DNA from: Pisaster brevispinus
Lineage: Eukaryota > Echinodermata > Asteroidea > Forcipulatida > Asteriidae
Assembly (NCBI GenBank): GCA_023634235.1
Contig: JAMKCF010000014.1
Coordinates: forward strand, 6,535,001 to 6,599,000
Reading direction: 5' to 3'
Length of the DNA: 64,000 nt
Shown here: piece by piece, positions 14,801 through 24,072 of the stretch
Layout of the letters: the number at the start of each line of letters is the position of its first letter
How positions within the stretch are numbered: the first letter of the stretch is position 1
Notes under the pieces: generated by a model
Told to the model about the DNA's origin: nothing
The model's database searches: none
The model's input: the letters and a program-made list of their open reading frames with translations, nothing else
Program-made: the position numbers and the translations under genes

Positions 14801-16097
14801 ACATAAAAACAATGTTATGGTGTCTGTATTCTGCTGTAAATAAAAACAGTTTTTATGCATGTAAAACTGTGTCATAAAAGATTTTTGGATTTGGATTCTG
14901 GTCTTGTAAAAACATTCCTGGTCCAGTACACATTTTTGGCTGCAAGCCCTGTACCCCGACCCCCTCCAAAGTCCAAATTCGAGCCCTGATTGTCTAAGTG
15001 GTAACACATCTATTGCACCTACATGTAAGTGGCAGCATACAATTGGAGCTCCCTAATAAGACAGTTTATGGCATCAATTGTGACCTTTGCTTGCTAACTT
15101 TGTACCAGATGATTGTTCTTCACTCCAAGATCACACTCGGACAATCTTGGAGTTAACTCCAGACAGCTCTACAGTGTTATACAATTCATCGCTCGTACCA
15201 CGAAGTGACCTAACTCGTTCTTAGTAAAAAAAACGTGTTCGGAGAAAATCACGATAGAAGTTGCACTACTTTTCAAACTGCTGTTTCGGAGTCTGCTTAC
15301 TATTTTTATTTAATTTTTTTGTGACGAAAAGAAAGCTTAATGCTTTATTCATACAGAACTATCAATGTGTTTTCATCCCTAAAACGATTTTAATAAGTAA
15401 TTAATTCCTAAACAGATAGGTCACTTTGTGAAAATGAAAATTCGAGTTTTGCCCGCAGAGTGCTGTGTACAAACCAATACGTAATAAAGACCTATCGAGA
15501 TAGGTCACTTTGTGAAAATACTACGCTTCCCCAGTTAGGTCACTTCGTGGTTCGCAAATTCTCACGCGCGCCCAAACTGCGCGCGCTGTAGCGCATAGTT
15601 TACCATTGGTAAAGTGGCATATCTAGTTAGGTCACTTTTTTTACGTCGTTTTTACTAATTAGTGTAATTACGAAAGTATTACGTATTAGGCACTGAAACT
15701 TGTTAACAGAAATGAGTATGTCAATAATTTGTTTAAAAAAATATTTGCAAAAATGTGTGATTTTAGTCAGTTAGGTCAGTTCGTGGTACGAGCGACAAAT
15801 TGTTATATTTCATACATGCTCAGTATTTCCATCTGCAATGCAATTTTATGAACAGTGATTATAAGGGCATCATTTTCCTTGTTCTCACAAAGTGCACACT
15901 ATCATAGGTGAGTTATTGAACCTTCTATTGTTTGTTTCATTGCAAAAACCAATGCAAGAAGTTGTCTAAAAAAACCCACCTTTATTAGCAGAACACTTTA
16001 TCAGAAGTAAGCGTAATCCTCCAAAAGTAATAAAAATGGATGCCAAGGATGCTGTTGTAAACAGTTCCCATTGACTTGTCACTTCTTCCACGGCCAT
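2866..16097 (-). CDS. SLC35A5: UDP-sugar transporter, SLC35A5 type (complete, 6 exons)
   Basis: Multipass Golgi-type nucleotide-sugar transporter of the SLC35A family; the exact substrate of SLC35A5 is not firmly set. Exons on the minus strand: 16097-15980, 14653-14549, 14500-14463 (38 nt), 7330-7211, 5988-5921, 3628-2866. All junctions are GT..AG and the lengths sum to 1212 nt, giving 403 aa (human about 424). Family signatures: FDYLPVTVNLCAEMIKLL (residues 43-60), FKWSVPGLLYFLDNLITFYV (residues 101-120), QWASL, and SSMANIYNEKIFKEG (about 255-269), which is the strongest SLC35A5 marker. DNMFHVLSAQ and FKPSLEFFLQAP follow near the C-terminus. Residues after about 172 form a Cys- and Asn-rich loop. 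The start ATG at 16097 opens MAVEEVTSQWELF before the first membrane helix. The exon 4 acceptor could be either of two nearby AGs; CAG-AG just before CAA keeps the frame. A close SLC35A paralogue is the only alternative. Confidence 0.9.
4099..4202. repeat. 52-bp tandem duplication
   Basis: Two adjacent 52-base units (4099-4150 and 4151-4202) starting CAGTGTTAAATTCTCATCTA differ at only a few positions. They lie in the last-but-one intron region of the transporter gene. Confidence 0.85.
4955..5115. repeat. GAGACC/AAGACC low-complexity repeat
   Basis: A degenerate run of GAGACC, AAGACC and TCTCGAGACC phrases, purine-rich on this strand. No coding potential is visible. Confidence 0.6.
5125..5660. 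repeat. fragment of the 12-14 kb rolling-circle-type element family
   Basis: The phrases AAATCATAACACATGAACAAC, GGATTTTTACAAT, CTACACATCATCGGA and CATTTGACCTTGACTTCC occur in the same order as in the tandem units at 12.8-13.9 kb. The palindromic TTCCGGTT..AACCGGAA core has decayed here. A second, weaker unit follows around 5480-5660. This is an old, end-less fragment. Confidence 0.6.
6089..6198. mobile_element. SINE-tail hairpin (antisense SINE 3' end plus inverted partner)
   Basis: Arms of about 32 bases (TTAATTTTGGTTTTTACCCTA... at 6089 and its reverse complement ending near 6198) are almost perfect. The sequence between them is the reverse complement of the SINE body at 6375-6440 (CAGAACTCGGGAAAGTACTG, GTGTAGGGTAAAA). 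Thus it is an antisense SINE 3' end folded onto a second partial copy. Confidence 0.65.
6293..6470 (+). mobile_element. tRNA-derived SINE, sense, A-rich tail
   Basis: The head resembles a tRNA with box A (GGTGGTCTAGTTGGTAAGAC) and box B (GGGTTCGAATCCCAC), but its anticodon arm does not pair well. Next comes a body CAGAACTCGGGAAAGTACTGAGTA, then GTGTAGGGT and an A-rich tail (6440-6470). An inverted box B-like GGATTCGAACTG at 6268 points to a second head-to-head copy. Confidence 0.75.
6515..6605 (-). mobile_element. old SINE fragment (same family as 41.2 kb)
   Basis: GCCAATAACAG, TTTAGTTTTAGGTGTGGGAGGA and the following phrase align in order with the SINE body at 41190-41270. No tRNA head or tail is intact. 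Confidence 0.5.
8040..8832. repeat. diverged DNA element with CGTTTACACTAG motifs
   Basis: The phrase (G)CGTTTACACTAG recurs near 8150, 8625 and 8745, and inverted as CTAGTGTAAACGGGGTCA at 8812-8829. It is accompanied by repeated GATCCG and AGAAAGGTGGAT phrases in both orientations. The ends (ATGACCGC.. on the left, ..GGGGTCAT on the right) resemble a decayed inverted repeat. No transposase ORF is visible. The boundaries are approximate. Confidence 0.45.
9418..9583. repeat. 24-bp minisatellite
   Basis: About seven copies of a 24-base unit TTTATACACAGGACCTATGGCTGC; one copy is shortened. ORFs through it in several frames are by-products of the repeat length being a multiple of three. Confidence 0.9.
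9942..10033. repeat. G-tract cluster
   Basis: Several uninterrupted G runs, the longest over 15 bases, separated by short A/T/C-containing spacers. The strand asymmetry makes a G-quadruplex possible. The run lengths are also prone to assembly error. Confidence 0.7.
10074..11847. mobile_element. possible hAT-like element (CAGGGGTYGAAATT ends)
   Basis: CAGGGGTTGAAATT at 10074 is matched by the inverse AATTTCGACCCCTG ending at 11847. Both ends are followed inward by AGCCC/GGGCT-rich palindromes (GCTAGCCCGGG; CAGGGCTAG). CAGGG termini are typical of hAT elements, but I see no clean 8-bp target duplication and no transposase. The foldback at 10488-11243 sits inside it. Confidence 0.35.
10488..11243. 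repeat. large foldback, arms of about 330 bp
   Basis: The left arm, 10488 to about 10822, is repeated inverted at about 10912-11243 with high identity, beginning GCTAGCCTCTACTCCTAG on the left. The spacer is about 90 bases and holds a third short inverted copy of the GCAACGCTGGTTCACAATA phrase at the inner edge. Each arm contains AAAATGGCCGCCGTCGCTTG, a good start-codon context, and a TGAGCTC/CCCACCC block. No ORF of convincing length is present. Confidence 0.8.
11939..14096 (+). mobile_element. non-autonomous Helitron/Helentron-like element A
   Basis: The 5' end has a 12-bp-stem palindrome AGGTGTTCGTGC-7 nt-GCACGAACACCT (11939-11969). The right arm recurs as CACGAACACC at 14053-14062. There follows a stem-loop TTTTTGT..ACAAAAA (14066-14084) and a terminal CTAG (14093-14096) followed by T, the classic rolling-circle 3' layout. 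The interior has about three 250-300-bp units (TATGAAGACGGCACAG, GATGACGTCATC) and then five units of about 125-160 bp carrying TGACCTTGACTTCCGGTT..AACCGGAAGT. There is no Rep/helicase ORF. It lies in transporter intron 3, antisense to the gene. Confidence 0.65.
14097..14462. other. intron sequence, nothing recognised
   Basis: AT-rich intron sequence between element A and the 38-nt exon 3 of the transporter. It opens with a pyrimidine-rich run and shows no further structure. Confidence 0.4.
15120..15810. repeat. element with repeated TAGGTCACTT phrases
   Basis: CTCGTACCACGAAGTGACCTAACT at 15192 is answered by the inverse AGTTAGGTCAGTTCGTGGTACGAG at about 15770-15793. TAGGTCACTTNGTG recurs directly at about 15418, 15502, 15536 and 15640. 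This looks like a MITE with inverted ends CTCGTACCACGAA and internal repeats. It sits in transporter intron 1. Confidence 0.55.
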
Positions 16098-16847
16098 TTG
16101 TTCTAGACATCAATGTATCTAGGAAGTAAGCTATAAATGCAAATTCACAAACTACAAAATTCAATTTCTGTTAAGTTACAAAACAAGGTGTTTGTGAATG
16201 ATGTAACTAAATAATGATGTCATCAAGTGGCGAGGTCATTTTACATTGTTATGATGTTATCAAAACTGTGCTGGTATACATGGTGTAGTAAAAAATTAAG
16301 TTTCCTGCATGATTCAACTTCAATGTACTCACTTTACGGGTATGTCATAACAGTTCAGATTGAAAATATATTACATTTTATTACTTTTCAAAATTTTAAA
16401 CCCTAAATACAATTGCATTGATATTTTATTTCAAATGAATAATGTTGTTTAACTTTTTTGTAAATTTTTGTTTTTACTCTTTAAAATTTGTAAAATGCAC
16501 AAAACCAATGTTGTTTGTTTGAGGCTTTAATCTCAGGCGTCAAACTGGTTTATTTTATATAAAAAAAAGAAAAAGAAGCTATTTATACAGATTTGAGAAA
16601 GTAAAGCTTTCATTTAAAGTATCGCACATTTGTTTTTGTGCATTTGGGCTTCACTTCAGATTTTTGCCAAAATCTTCTCTCTTTTTTTAAAAGACTTTAT
16701 CTAACACAAAACTGTGTGTGTGCAAATTTAAAAATTAGCAATTTTTTTAAAAGGCCATCTTCAAAGATTGCGCCAAACATTTGATATTGGTGGAATATGC
16801 TGTACCATCGGTAGACCTTATCAAATTTGCATCGGAAAATAGTAATA

Positions 16848-17848
16848 AGCTGTTTCGTTGCGCAGCGCAGCGAAACAGCTCTTGTTTTCGTTAAAGTTTT
16901 TGTTTTTATTGTTTTTGTTATTTTTATTTTTCAGACACGATTCGTTCTAGGCGGCCTTTTGCATAGTTCCTAAAGAGCAATTGCAGTGAAACTTTCAGTG
17001 ATGAAAGGCATTGGTGCAATAATGATCCCAAAACAATGAGGTCATGATGACGTCATCACCTGTCACGTGACGTCATTTTAAAGGTTTCTATTTTAAATAT
17101 TTGAAAATCAGTAACAAATCAGCCACAAGAGACCGTAGGTTTCTGTTTGCGGGATTGTATAGGGATAAATAAGGTCTTCATTTTATTCAGTGTGCGTGAC
17201 CTCACATAACCTCTACTTCCGGTCGAAACCGGAAGTGCCTCGTAATTCAAAAGTGCTAAATGTTATGAAAACGCTTTCAACGATGTTAGTGTCTGGCAAG
17301 AGTGTGCATTTAAAAAAAAATACCGATGACGTCACAATACACACGAGCGCCCTCTAGCGGCAGGTTGAAAACTGTTCAAAATGGACTTTTTGAAGATGTG
17401 TGTGGAGAAGTTTTGTGTAATCACTTCAAAATTTACACATATGTTGATCGTCAGAAAGCCATCATATGTGTGAAATTTCAGATCGATGACATCATCGGGG
17501 GTCACGTGACGCGGCATTAAATGTGCCTTTTTTAAGTCGTATAAGTCCCGAAGTATTAGTGCGATCATGTTGAAACTTGGTAGGCTGTTAGATATTGGCA
17601 AGTTCTTGTAAATTCTGAAATGACGTCATGATGACGTCATCACATGATTTTGTATGATTTTTTCTATTTTTTGCACCTTTTAGTCATAAATTGCTTACAA
17701 AACGTGGTATAATCCAAATTCTTTTTTAAACAGGCTTGATACGTCATAACTGCTTTGAATAAAAAAAAAAAAATCAAATCCAATTGAGTAATTTGAAAAA
17801 GTTATGACGAAACAGCTCGGCATTTGTGCACAAATGCAATATGTCTAG
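16848..17848 (+). mobile_element. Helitron/Helentron-like element B, copy 1
   Basis: It starts with a palindrome AGCTGTTTCG-13 nt-CGAAACAGCT (16848-16880). The 3' end repeats CGAAACAGCTC (17808-17818), then a perfect 9-bp palindrome GCATTTGTGCACAAATGC (17820-17837), then CTAG (17845-17848) and T. The interior carries GATGACGTCATC palindromes and one CTTCCGGTCGAAACCGGAAG palindrome. There is no transposase ORF. Confidence 0.7.
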
Positions 17849-17853
17849 TTTTT

Positions 17854-18872
17854 AGCTGTTTCGTAGCGCAGCGCTGCGAAACAGCTCTTGTTTTCGTTAA
17901 AGTTTTTGTTTTTATTGTTTTTTTAATTTTTATTTTTCAGACAGGAAGTCATTGACATAACGCACAATTCTTTCTAGGCAGCCTTTTGCATAGTTCCTAA
18001 AGAGCAATTGCAATGAAACTTTCAGTGATGAAAGGCATTGGTGCAATAATGATCCCAAAACAATGAGGTCATGATGACGTCATCACCTCTCACGTGACGT
18101 CATCTTAAAGGTTTCTTTTTTAAATATTTGAAAATCAGTAACAAATCAGCCACAAGAGACCGTAGGTTTCTGTTTGCGGGATTGTATAGGGATAAATTAG
18201 GTCTTCATTTTATTCAGTGTGTGTGACCTCACATGACCTCTACTTCCGGTCGAAACCGGAAGTGCCTCGTAATTCAAAAGTGCTAAATGTTATGAAAACG
18301 CTTTCAACGATGTTAGTGTCTGGCAAGAGTGTGCATTTAAAAAAAAAATACCGATGACGTCACAATACACAAGAGCGCCCTCTAGCGGCAGGTTGAAAAC
18401 TGTTCAAAATGGACTTTTTGAAGATGTGTGTGGAGAAGTTTTGTGTAATCACTTCAAAATTTGCACATATGTTGATCGTCAGGCAGCCATCATATGTGTG
18501 AAATTTCAGATCGATGACGTCATCAGGGGTCACGTGACGCGGCATTAAAGGTGCCTTTTTTGTAGTCGTATAACTCCCGAAGTATTAGTGCGATCATGTT
18601 AAAACTTGGTAGGTTGTTAGATATTGGCAAGTTCTTGTAAATTCTTATATGACGTCATGATGACGTCATCACATGATTTTTTATGATTTTTTTCATTTTT
18701 TGCACCTTTTAGTCATAAATTGCTTACAAAACATGGTTTAATCCAAATTCTTTTTTGAACAGGCTTGATACGTCATAACTGCTTTGAATAAAAAAAACAC
18801 TTCAAGTTGAGTAATTTGAAAAAGTTATGACGAAACAGCTCGGCATTTGTGCACAAATGCAATCATGTCTAG
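17854..18872 (+). mobile_element. Helitron/Helentron-like element B, copy 2 (tandem)
   Basis: A near-identical copy of the preceding element, placed head-to-tail with only a short T run between. It has the same 5' palindrome (17854-17886), the same 3' repeat, hairpin GCATTTGTGCACAAATGC (18843-18860) and CTAG (18869-18872). Small differences (A-run length, CGTAGCGCAGCGCTG in the loop) show the copies have diverged slightly. The 64-aa ORF in each copy differs at only a few positions and has no recognisable domain. Confidence 0.7.
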
Positions 18873-19360
18873 TTTTCTTCTCGTTTTTGTGAAATAAAAG
18901 ATGAATTTACATATTGAAGGAGTTTGAGACACCTTCTGACACCATCATAAATGGAAAACTTGGACAATTTTAGTCCAAAATTACACGTTACTAGTGCAGT
19001 TTTAAAGCTAGCGAGAACTGGCGAAATGCAGGAGATGTCCTAGTAATCACAAGTCCTATTAATCAAACTCCTATTCCTAAGCAGATTGTCACAGAAAATG
19101 AAGCCCTGACCAGTTTGGCATCAACAACATATAAAGAAAAACATTTACAGACACAAAGCTTAAAGGGGTCATCCTTCCATCTTTAAAATGGCACAACTCC
19201 ATTGTATTTTAACTTTAAGCTATGAAGCTGATTTAAGCACTGGATTAACATTTTCTTAAAACAAGCTTTCCATTGAATTATGATTGATAGGTCAAATTTG
19301 TAGAGGTTTGATGACAAAATGCAAATACCACCGAACTCACTACATCATGCCCTATAGTTC
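18873..19360. other. intergenic, nothing recognised
   Basis: AT-rich sequence upstream of the transporter gene's first exon, between two mobile elements. No ORF or repeat was seen. Confidence 0.4.
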
Positions 19361-20102
19361 AGCTCTGTTCTGTCCCAACTTGACAATTTTCCCAACTATA
19401 GTTGGGACTGGTCCCAACTTGAGTTGCTAAAGTTGGGGCGTCCCAACTGTAGCTGGGATCACACATAGAGCTCACAGGATTCCATGATCGATCATGCGTG
19501 GATTGTTGTGCGACACGCTAGGAATAGTACTGCAGACACACAAGCTGATGCGATCGGTGTGAAGGATTTATTAAGTAACAAGATTCTTTATTTCAAACTC
19601 GGTTCTCGGCTCTGTACAAACTCACGTCAAAACTCAGGTTGCAGCTAGAGCCGGTCGTGAGCCGGTCGGTACCCAAGACGATTGAGGTTTAGAAAATGCC
19701 CTTTGGTTGAATGATAGTATCGCTCATAATGGACTGCTAACTCGACCCTGCCTTTTTAGAGAGTTCAAGTGGCCACACATGCCGGGTGACGTTTTCAGTC
19801 TCAATTTGTAGGCCTACGCATTTAATTTCCCTTCTCTTCTTGGAAAACAAACATTCTAATTAATCTCAAATGTGCTCAAGCTAGTATAAAGTGGTCTTAA
19901 TACCTTCAAACTTACTAGTTATTTTTGTTTAGTTTAATCATGGAAGTGGGGGGGGGGGGGGTGCTCTGGTCTGTGTTTACTGCGATCCCAACTACAATTG
20001 GGACGCCCCAACTTTAACACTCAAGTTGGGACCAGTTCCAACCATCATGCTATAGTTGGGACGATTGTCAAGTTGGTCATGTTGGTGGGGCGGAACAGCT
20101 CT
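19361..20102. mobile_element. foldback DNA transposon, CCCAACT/AGTTGGG ends
   Basis: The left end AGCTCTGTTCTGTCCCAACT (19361) is mirrored by the right end ..GGGCGGAACAGCTCT (to 20102). Both arms, about 110 bp, consist of iterated TCCCAACT / AGTTGGGA phrases (ACTATAGTTGGGAC, AAAGTTGGGGCGTCCC). The inner 500 bp is unique and includes a G12+ tract near 19950. No transposase is visible. Confidence 0.75.
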
Positions 20103-22787
20103 AATTCGTCAACAAATCTACAGACTAAAGATTCTTACATGAAAAGGCAAAGGTTAAGCACAAATTACCATTTCTTTATCCTCCTCCACAAAGTTTTCGG
20201 AGCCGATTTTTGTTGCAGCAGCTTTTAAGCACACATAATTAAGTAAAACTTAGTATAACACTACAGTAGTACAGGATGGGACCACCGTAGGCGCGGCCAT
20301 TTTGATTATTGACTGCAGGAATGAAAACCTTAGAGGGCGGTAGACACTGTAAAAAAAGGCCTGCAGGGTCTTTGCAGCTAAAATGTTTGTTTGTTTATGC
20401 AAGTGTTGGTCAAGAAATGTATTTACTAATCTAACTTGTTTATTTAGGAGCAAAATTACTCCAAAATGAAAGTGACTAGCATTGTTTAAACCAAAACATA
20501 AAGTTCCATCATGACCACCTTAAAGTAACCTTGAAGGCACAACTTAAATTTATTTATTTATAACATTTATTGGGACAGGGAGCTTTATCAGTATTACAAC
20601 TGCTATCCCAAAGGGTGCTGAGTACAAACAGTAAACATTAAAATAGTAAAATACAGAGCAATAAGAAAAGCAATGAATCAAAAACAGAAAACTGAGTGTA
20701 AAACAACAAGAAACATATCATACATGATTAGACAAAAATTTACAAACATGTTAGTAAACACATATCACAAGAGCAGGTGCATGAGAATTAAAACATGAAC
20801 AAAACAATTAAAACTCATGTACAAACACAAAGGATTACACCATCGCATTGCAGTTAAGTAAACTAAAGGAGCGGCACATCTATAGAGCAACGGTAACTTT
20901 AAAATAAGATAGACTAAGCAGAAGCCAGTAACCGTCAAAACGGCAAGATTTAGGCTACGCAATAGGCACACACCCATTAAAATCGGAACTAAAACTTAAA
21001 AAATAAAATAATAAAGTCAGTTGCAGCAAACGACTAAAAACTGAAGCAAAATGGAGTAAAAACAAATAGAGACAAGGGACATAACCCAACTCCCTAAAAT
21101 ACTGTAGTGCGAGGAAAACGATTATAAAAAGTTAAAGAATGAACATTGTTAAGGAAAAAATGTATATTTAAATAGAGGGTAGGGCCTAGGCGTATGGGGC
21201 AAGATTAAAAAGTTGAAACAGAGATAATTTCTGAGAGTGTTTTTTTGCCTCTGAGCCGTGGTTAGCTATATCCCAGGGTCCCAAGATATTGAAAAGTGCG
21301 CTTGCTTGCATTTGTCTTTGGAAAACTGGACAAGTATAGTGACCCATCCACAATCTAAAAGGGGGTCCAGAATCTTAGATTTAATCAATATCAGTCATGA
21401 AGTTTGGTCTGATGGTCTGACCATGGTCTAACTGTAAAGGCATATGGAAAGGTTTGCGCGAGTTTGCTTGTGTGTGGAAGTTATGCAATCGCTGTTCTCC
21501 CCATGGAGAACAGTTCGCTGAAAACTTGAAGCTATCATGGCAGGCCTAATTATGTAAGACGAAAAAAGTATTTTTTACCGTTTTTCCCACTTACAAAGCC
21601 CAGATAACAAAACAAAACAAACATAAAATAAATTTACAAAACTTGCAAGTATTGATCATTACAAAAATAAGTGCAAATTATTTCAAACAATTTCCGGTAA
21701 TCTAGGGAGGTTAGGTATAATGTAGATTGACCCCTGCAGGGTTGTAAACACTAAAGGCATTGGGTGATGTATTCACACAGGTGAACAATGCTGAATAAAG
21801 TTTCCCTGGAAACTGTTGTCCAGCGTGTTTACGTTTATATGCGCATGGGCTGTAAATGTTGATATTTTGTTAAACATGTAATTAATCATGCAATTCTTAA
21901 ACAATAATTAGGGACACTTTAGTGTAAGCTTAACATAGGGTGGTTGTTTCCCGCAATAAGAGTAAATTTATTTTCTAAAGAGGCTCGGGCGATAGTGGTG
22001 TTCCGTCGGGGGACACCCTCGGCCTATGCTTGTACTAACTTGGCTCACTCCCTCACATGGCACAATAAACAAACTTACTTTTTCAACTGTTATAGAACTC
22101 ACTGACAAAGTATTTTACCTGCATTAACTTTACTGCTGACTGGTTATTGTCGCCGCCCAAAAAAATGCGAAGGAAAAAAAAATGCGACGGGAAAAAAATC
22201 TGAAAAAGGTGGCACAATATGGAACACCATATCATAAACACATTTGAAAACTTTCTGTGACATCCCAGGAAATGCTAAGTGCATGTCACTAATGAGAGTG
22301 ATGGGGTGAGCATTAGGGATAAACCCCTGGCTTGACGGTTATGACCTACCGGAATAGCTTTGTGAGCAACTGGACCACACACCATCACAGTAATCAAACA
22401 GAGGCAGGACCATGGCACTACTCAACGTCTTTAACAAGAAAATGAAGCAAAGAAGTAGGCCTACATTATTATTAATTGAACTTGATGAAATAGTCTCAAA
22501 GTATATCCACTGATTAAAAGTATACTAAAAACGTTTAAACTTCCATAGCAAAAATTAAACAAGGTCAACTTGTATATTTGAGTGTTGTATTGAGTGTTGT
22601 AAAACACTACCTCATTAATAATGTTAATGCAAAAAAAACTCACAATCCTTGTATGACAAATTTATATTTATTTTGGCGATACCGTAAACTTGGGTGTGAT
22701 CCCTGGCTACACGGCAGCTAACGGTTGTATGGCTTCTGACTGGCACCCTGAACAAAGATGTTTACTAATAGGGAGACCGCTGACATA
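20103..22787. other. 2.7 kb intergenic, no gene recognised
   Basis: Only short ORFs lacking domain features. An A-rich stretch with CAAACATG-like phrases runs from about 20610 to 21150 and may be an old retroposon tail. I cannot classify it. Confidence 0.4.
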
Positions 22788-22861
22788 GGGCTGGATAGCT
22801 CAGTTGGTAGAGTGCCGGTACGTTAATCCGGAGGTCGATGGTTCAAGTCCCGCTACAGTCA
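22788..22861 (+). mobile_element. tRNA-derived SINE head (Asn-like GTT)
   Basis: A 74-base segment with box A (TAGCTCAGTTGGTAGAG), an anticodon arm CCGG..CCGG around GTT, and box B (GGTTCAAGTCC). The anticodon loop lacks U33 and the acceptor arm pairs imperfectly, so a functional tRNA is unlikely. It runs into CAATTTTTCTTTGTTCAAACCC, which looks like a SINE body rather than a Pol III terminator. Confidence 0.6.
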
Positions 22862-23373
22862 ATTTTTCTTTGTTCAAACCCAAATTATTTACAATTTACC
22901 CAGTCAGTTTTCCTTGTGGTTTATTACTTGACATTTAAATTTAGCATGCTAAAGCGAACTCTATCAACTTTATCCATATCACCTATATGATGTCTTCAAA
23001 ATATCTAAAGATACATCCACATTACTCCTCATCCAACATAACCTAGTGGTTTGTTCCGAGGAAGCAAAACGGTATAGTCATACTGACCAACATTGTCTTG
23101 TGTAATGCTGGGAAGAATACCTCAGTTATAATAAATGCACAGTTGTAATCATTAATCAATATTAAACATCTTAAGATGAGTTGTCAGTATTGCCACAGTG
23201 ATTTGTATTGTAACATCACACTGCACACCAAAGTGTTTCCTTTCTATAGTCACATACCACCCTTTTTCTATGGTCCACTGTGATTGATGAATGATATGAC
23301 AACTGCAATGATGCAAGAATTATATGCCACAGCCGTTGGAAATAGAAATAAATTTAAGCAAATAATATACAGA

Positions 23374-23510
23374 TATTGACTGCTTTGTCTCGTGGCGTAG
23401 TAAAACTAGTCACTCAAGGTGATCTCCGGAGCAGCCTCGGGAAGATAGGCTGCTCCGGGGATCACCGAGAGTGACTAGTTTTACTACGCCACGAGACAAA
23501 GCAGTCAATA
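23374..23510. mobile_element. 137-bp hairpin MITE
   Basis: Two 64-base arms (23374-23437 and 23447-23510) are near-perfect inverted copies with a 9-base loop. The ends read TATTGACTGCTTTGTCTCGT. It has no coding capacity. Confidence 0.85.
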
Positions 23511-23517
23511 TTTGTTT

Positions 23518-24059
23518 TATAACACCTCTTCCATTTTTCTTGTAAATTATTGTCAAATACTTAATCAATCATCAATCGTCAAACAACTGTATAAAATCAT
23601 GACGTTGAAAACGGGTACATCATTAACACGTACTGAGTTTTGCCTAAGTACCAGACTACCATCATAGACTTGGGGCCTTTCTCAAACGTCGGCTTGGGCT
23701 CCGGCTCCGTGCCGGGGCTCCGTGCCACGCCGGCTCCGTGTGATACAAATACACGCTGCACCAACAATTATAACGGAGCCAAAGCCGGAGACGGAGCCCA
23801 AGCCGAGGTTTGAGAAAGGCCCCTAGACTACAGCTACGGCGGCTAAATCAGCGCACCTGTCAGTGTTGAAGTAGGGCAGACGCGCGCAGTCAGGGTACCA
23901 GGGTATCCAAACACTAGTACATCGGTTGCTAGGCTATCGTTGAATAGTTCGTTGAATAGTTCGTTTGGTCGGTGAACATGTACAAGAGTAAAAATACGCA
24001 ACACCATGTGACATGCTCTCGGCCAATCAACAGATAGAATCAAAGGAAGAGGTGTTATA
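23518..24059. mobile_element. DNA element with TATAACACCTCTTCC inverted ends
   Basis: The 15-base terminal inverted repeat TATAACACCTCTTCC (23518-23532) is matched exactly by GGAAGAGGTGTTATA (24045-24059). The interior is interrupted by the 152-bp MITE at 23672-23823. Confidence 0.75.
23672..23823. mobile_element. nested MITE, GGGGCCTTTCTCAAAC ends
   Basis: The left end GGGGCCTTTCTCAAACGTCG and the right inverse ..TTTGAGAAAGGCCCC enclose GC-rich arms full of GGCTCCG phrases. The whole unit is 152 bases, with no ORF. Confidence 0.8.
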
Positions 24060-24072
24060 ATAAAAGGTTTAA

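Noticed and set aside
17332..18548. Paired 60-89-residue ORFs on both strands in elements B1 and B2
   Set aside because: Similar only because the elements are duplicates; no domain, and both strands are open.
22788..22861. tRNA-Asn gene
   Set aside because: Anticodon loop lacks U33, the anticodon and acceptor stems pair poorly, and it runs directly into a SINE-like body.
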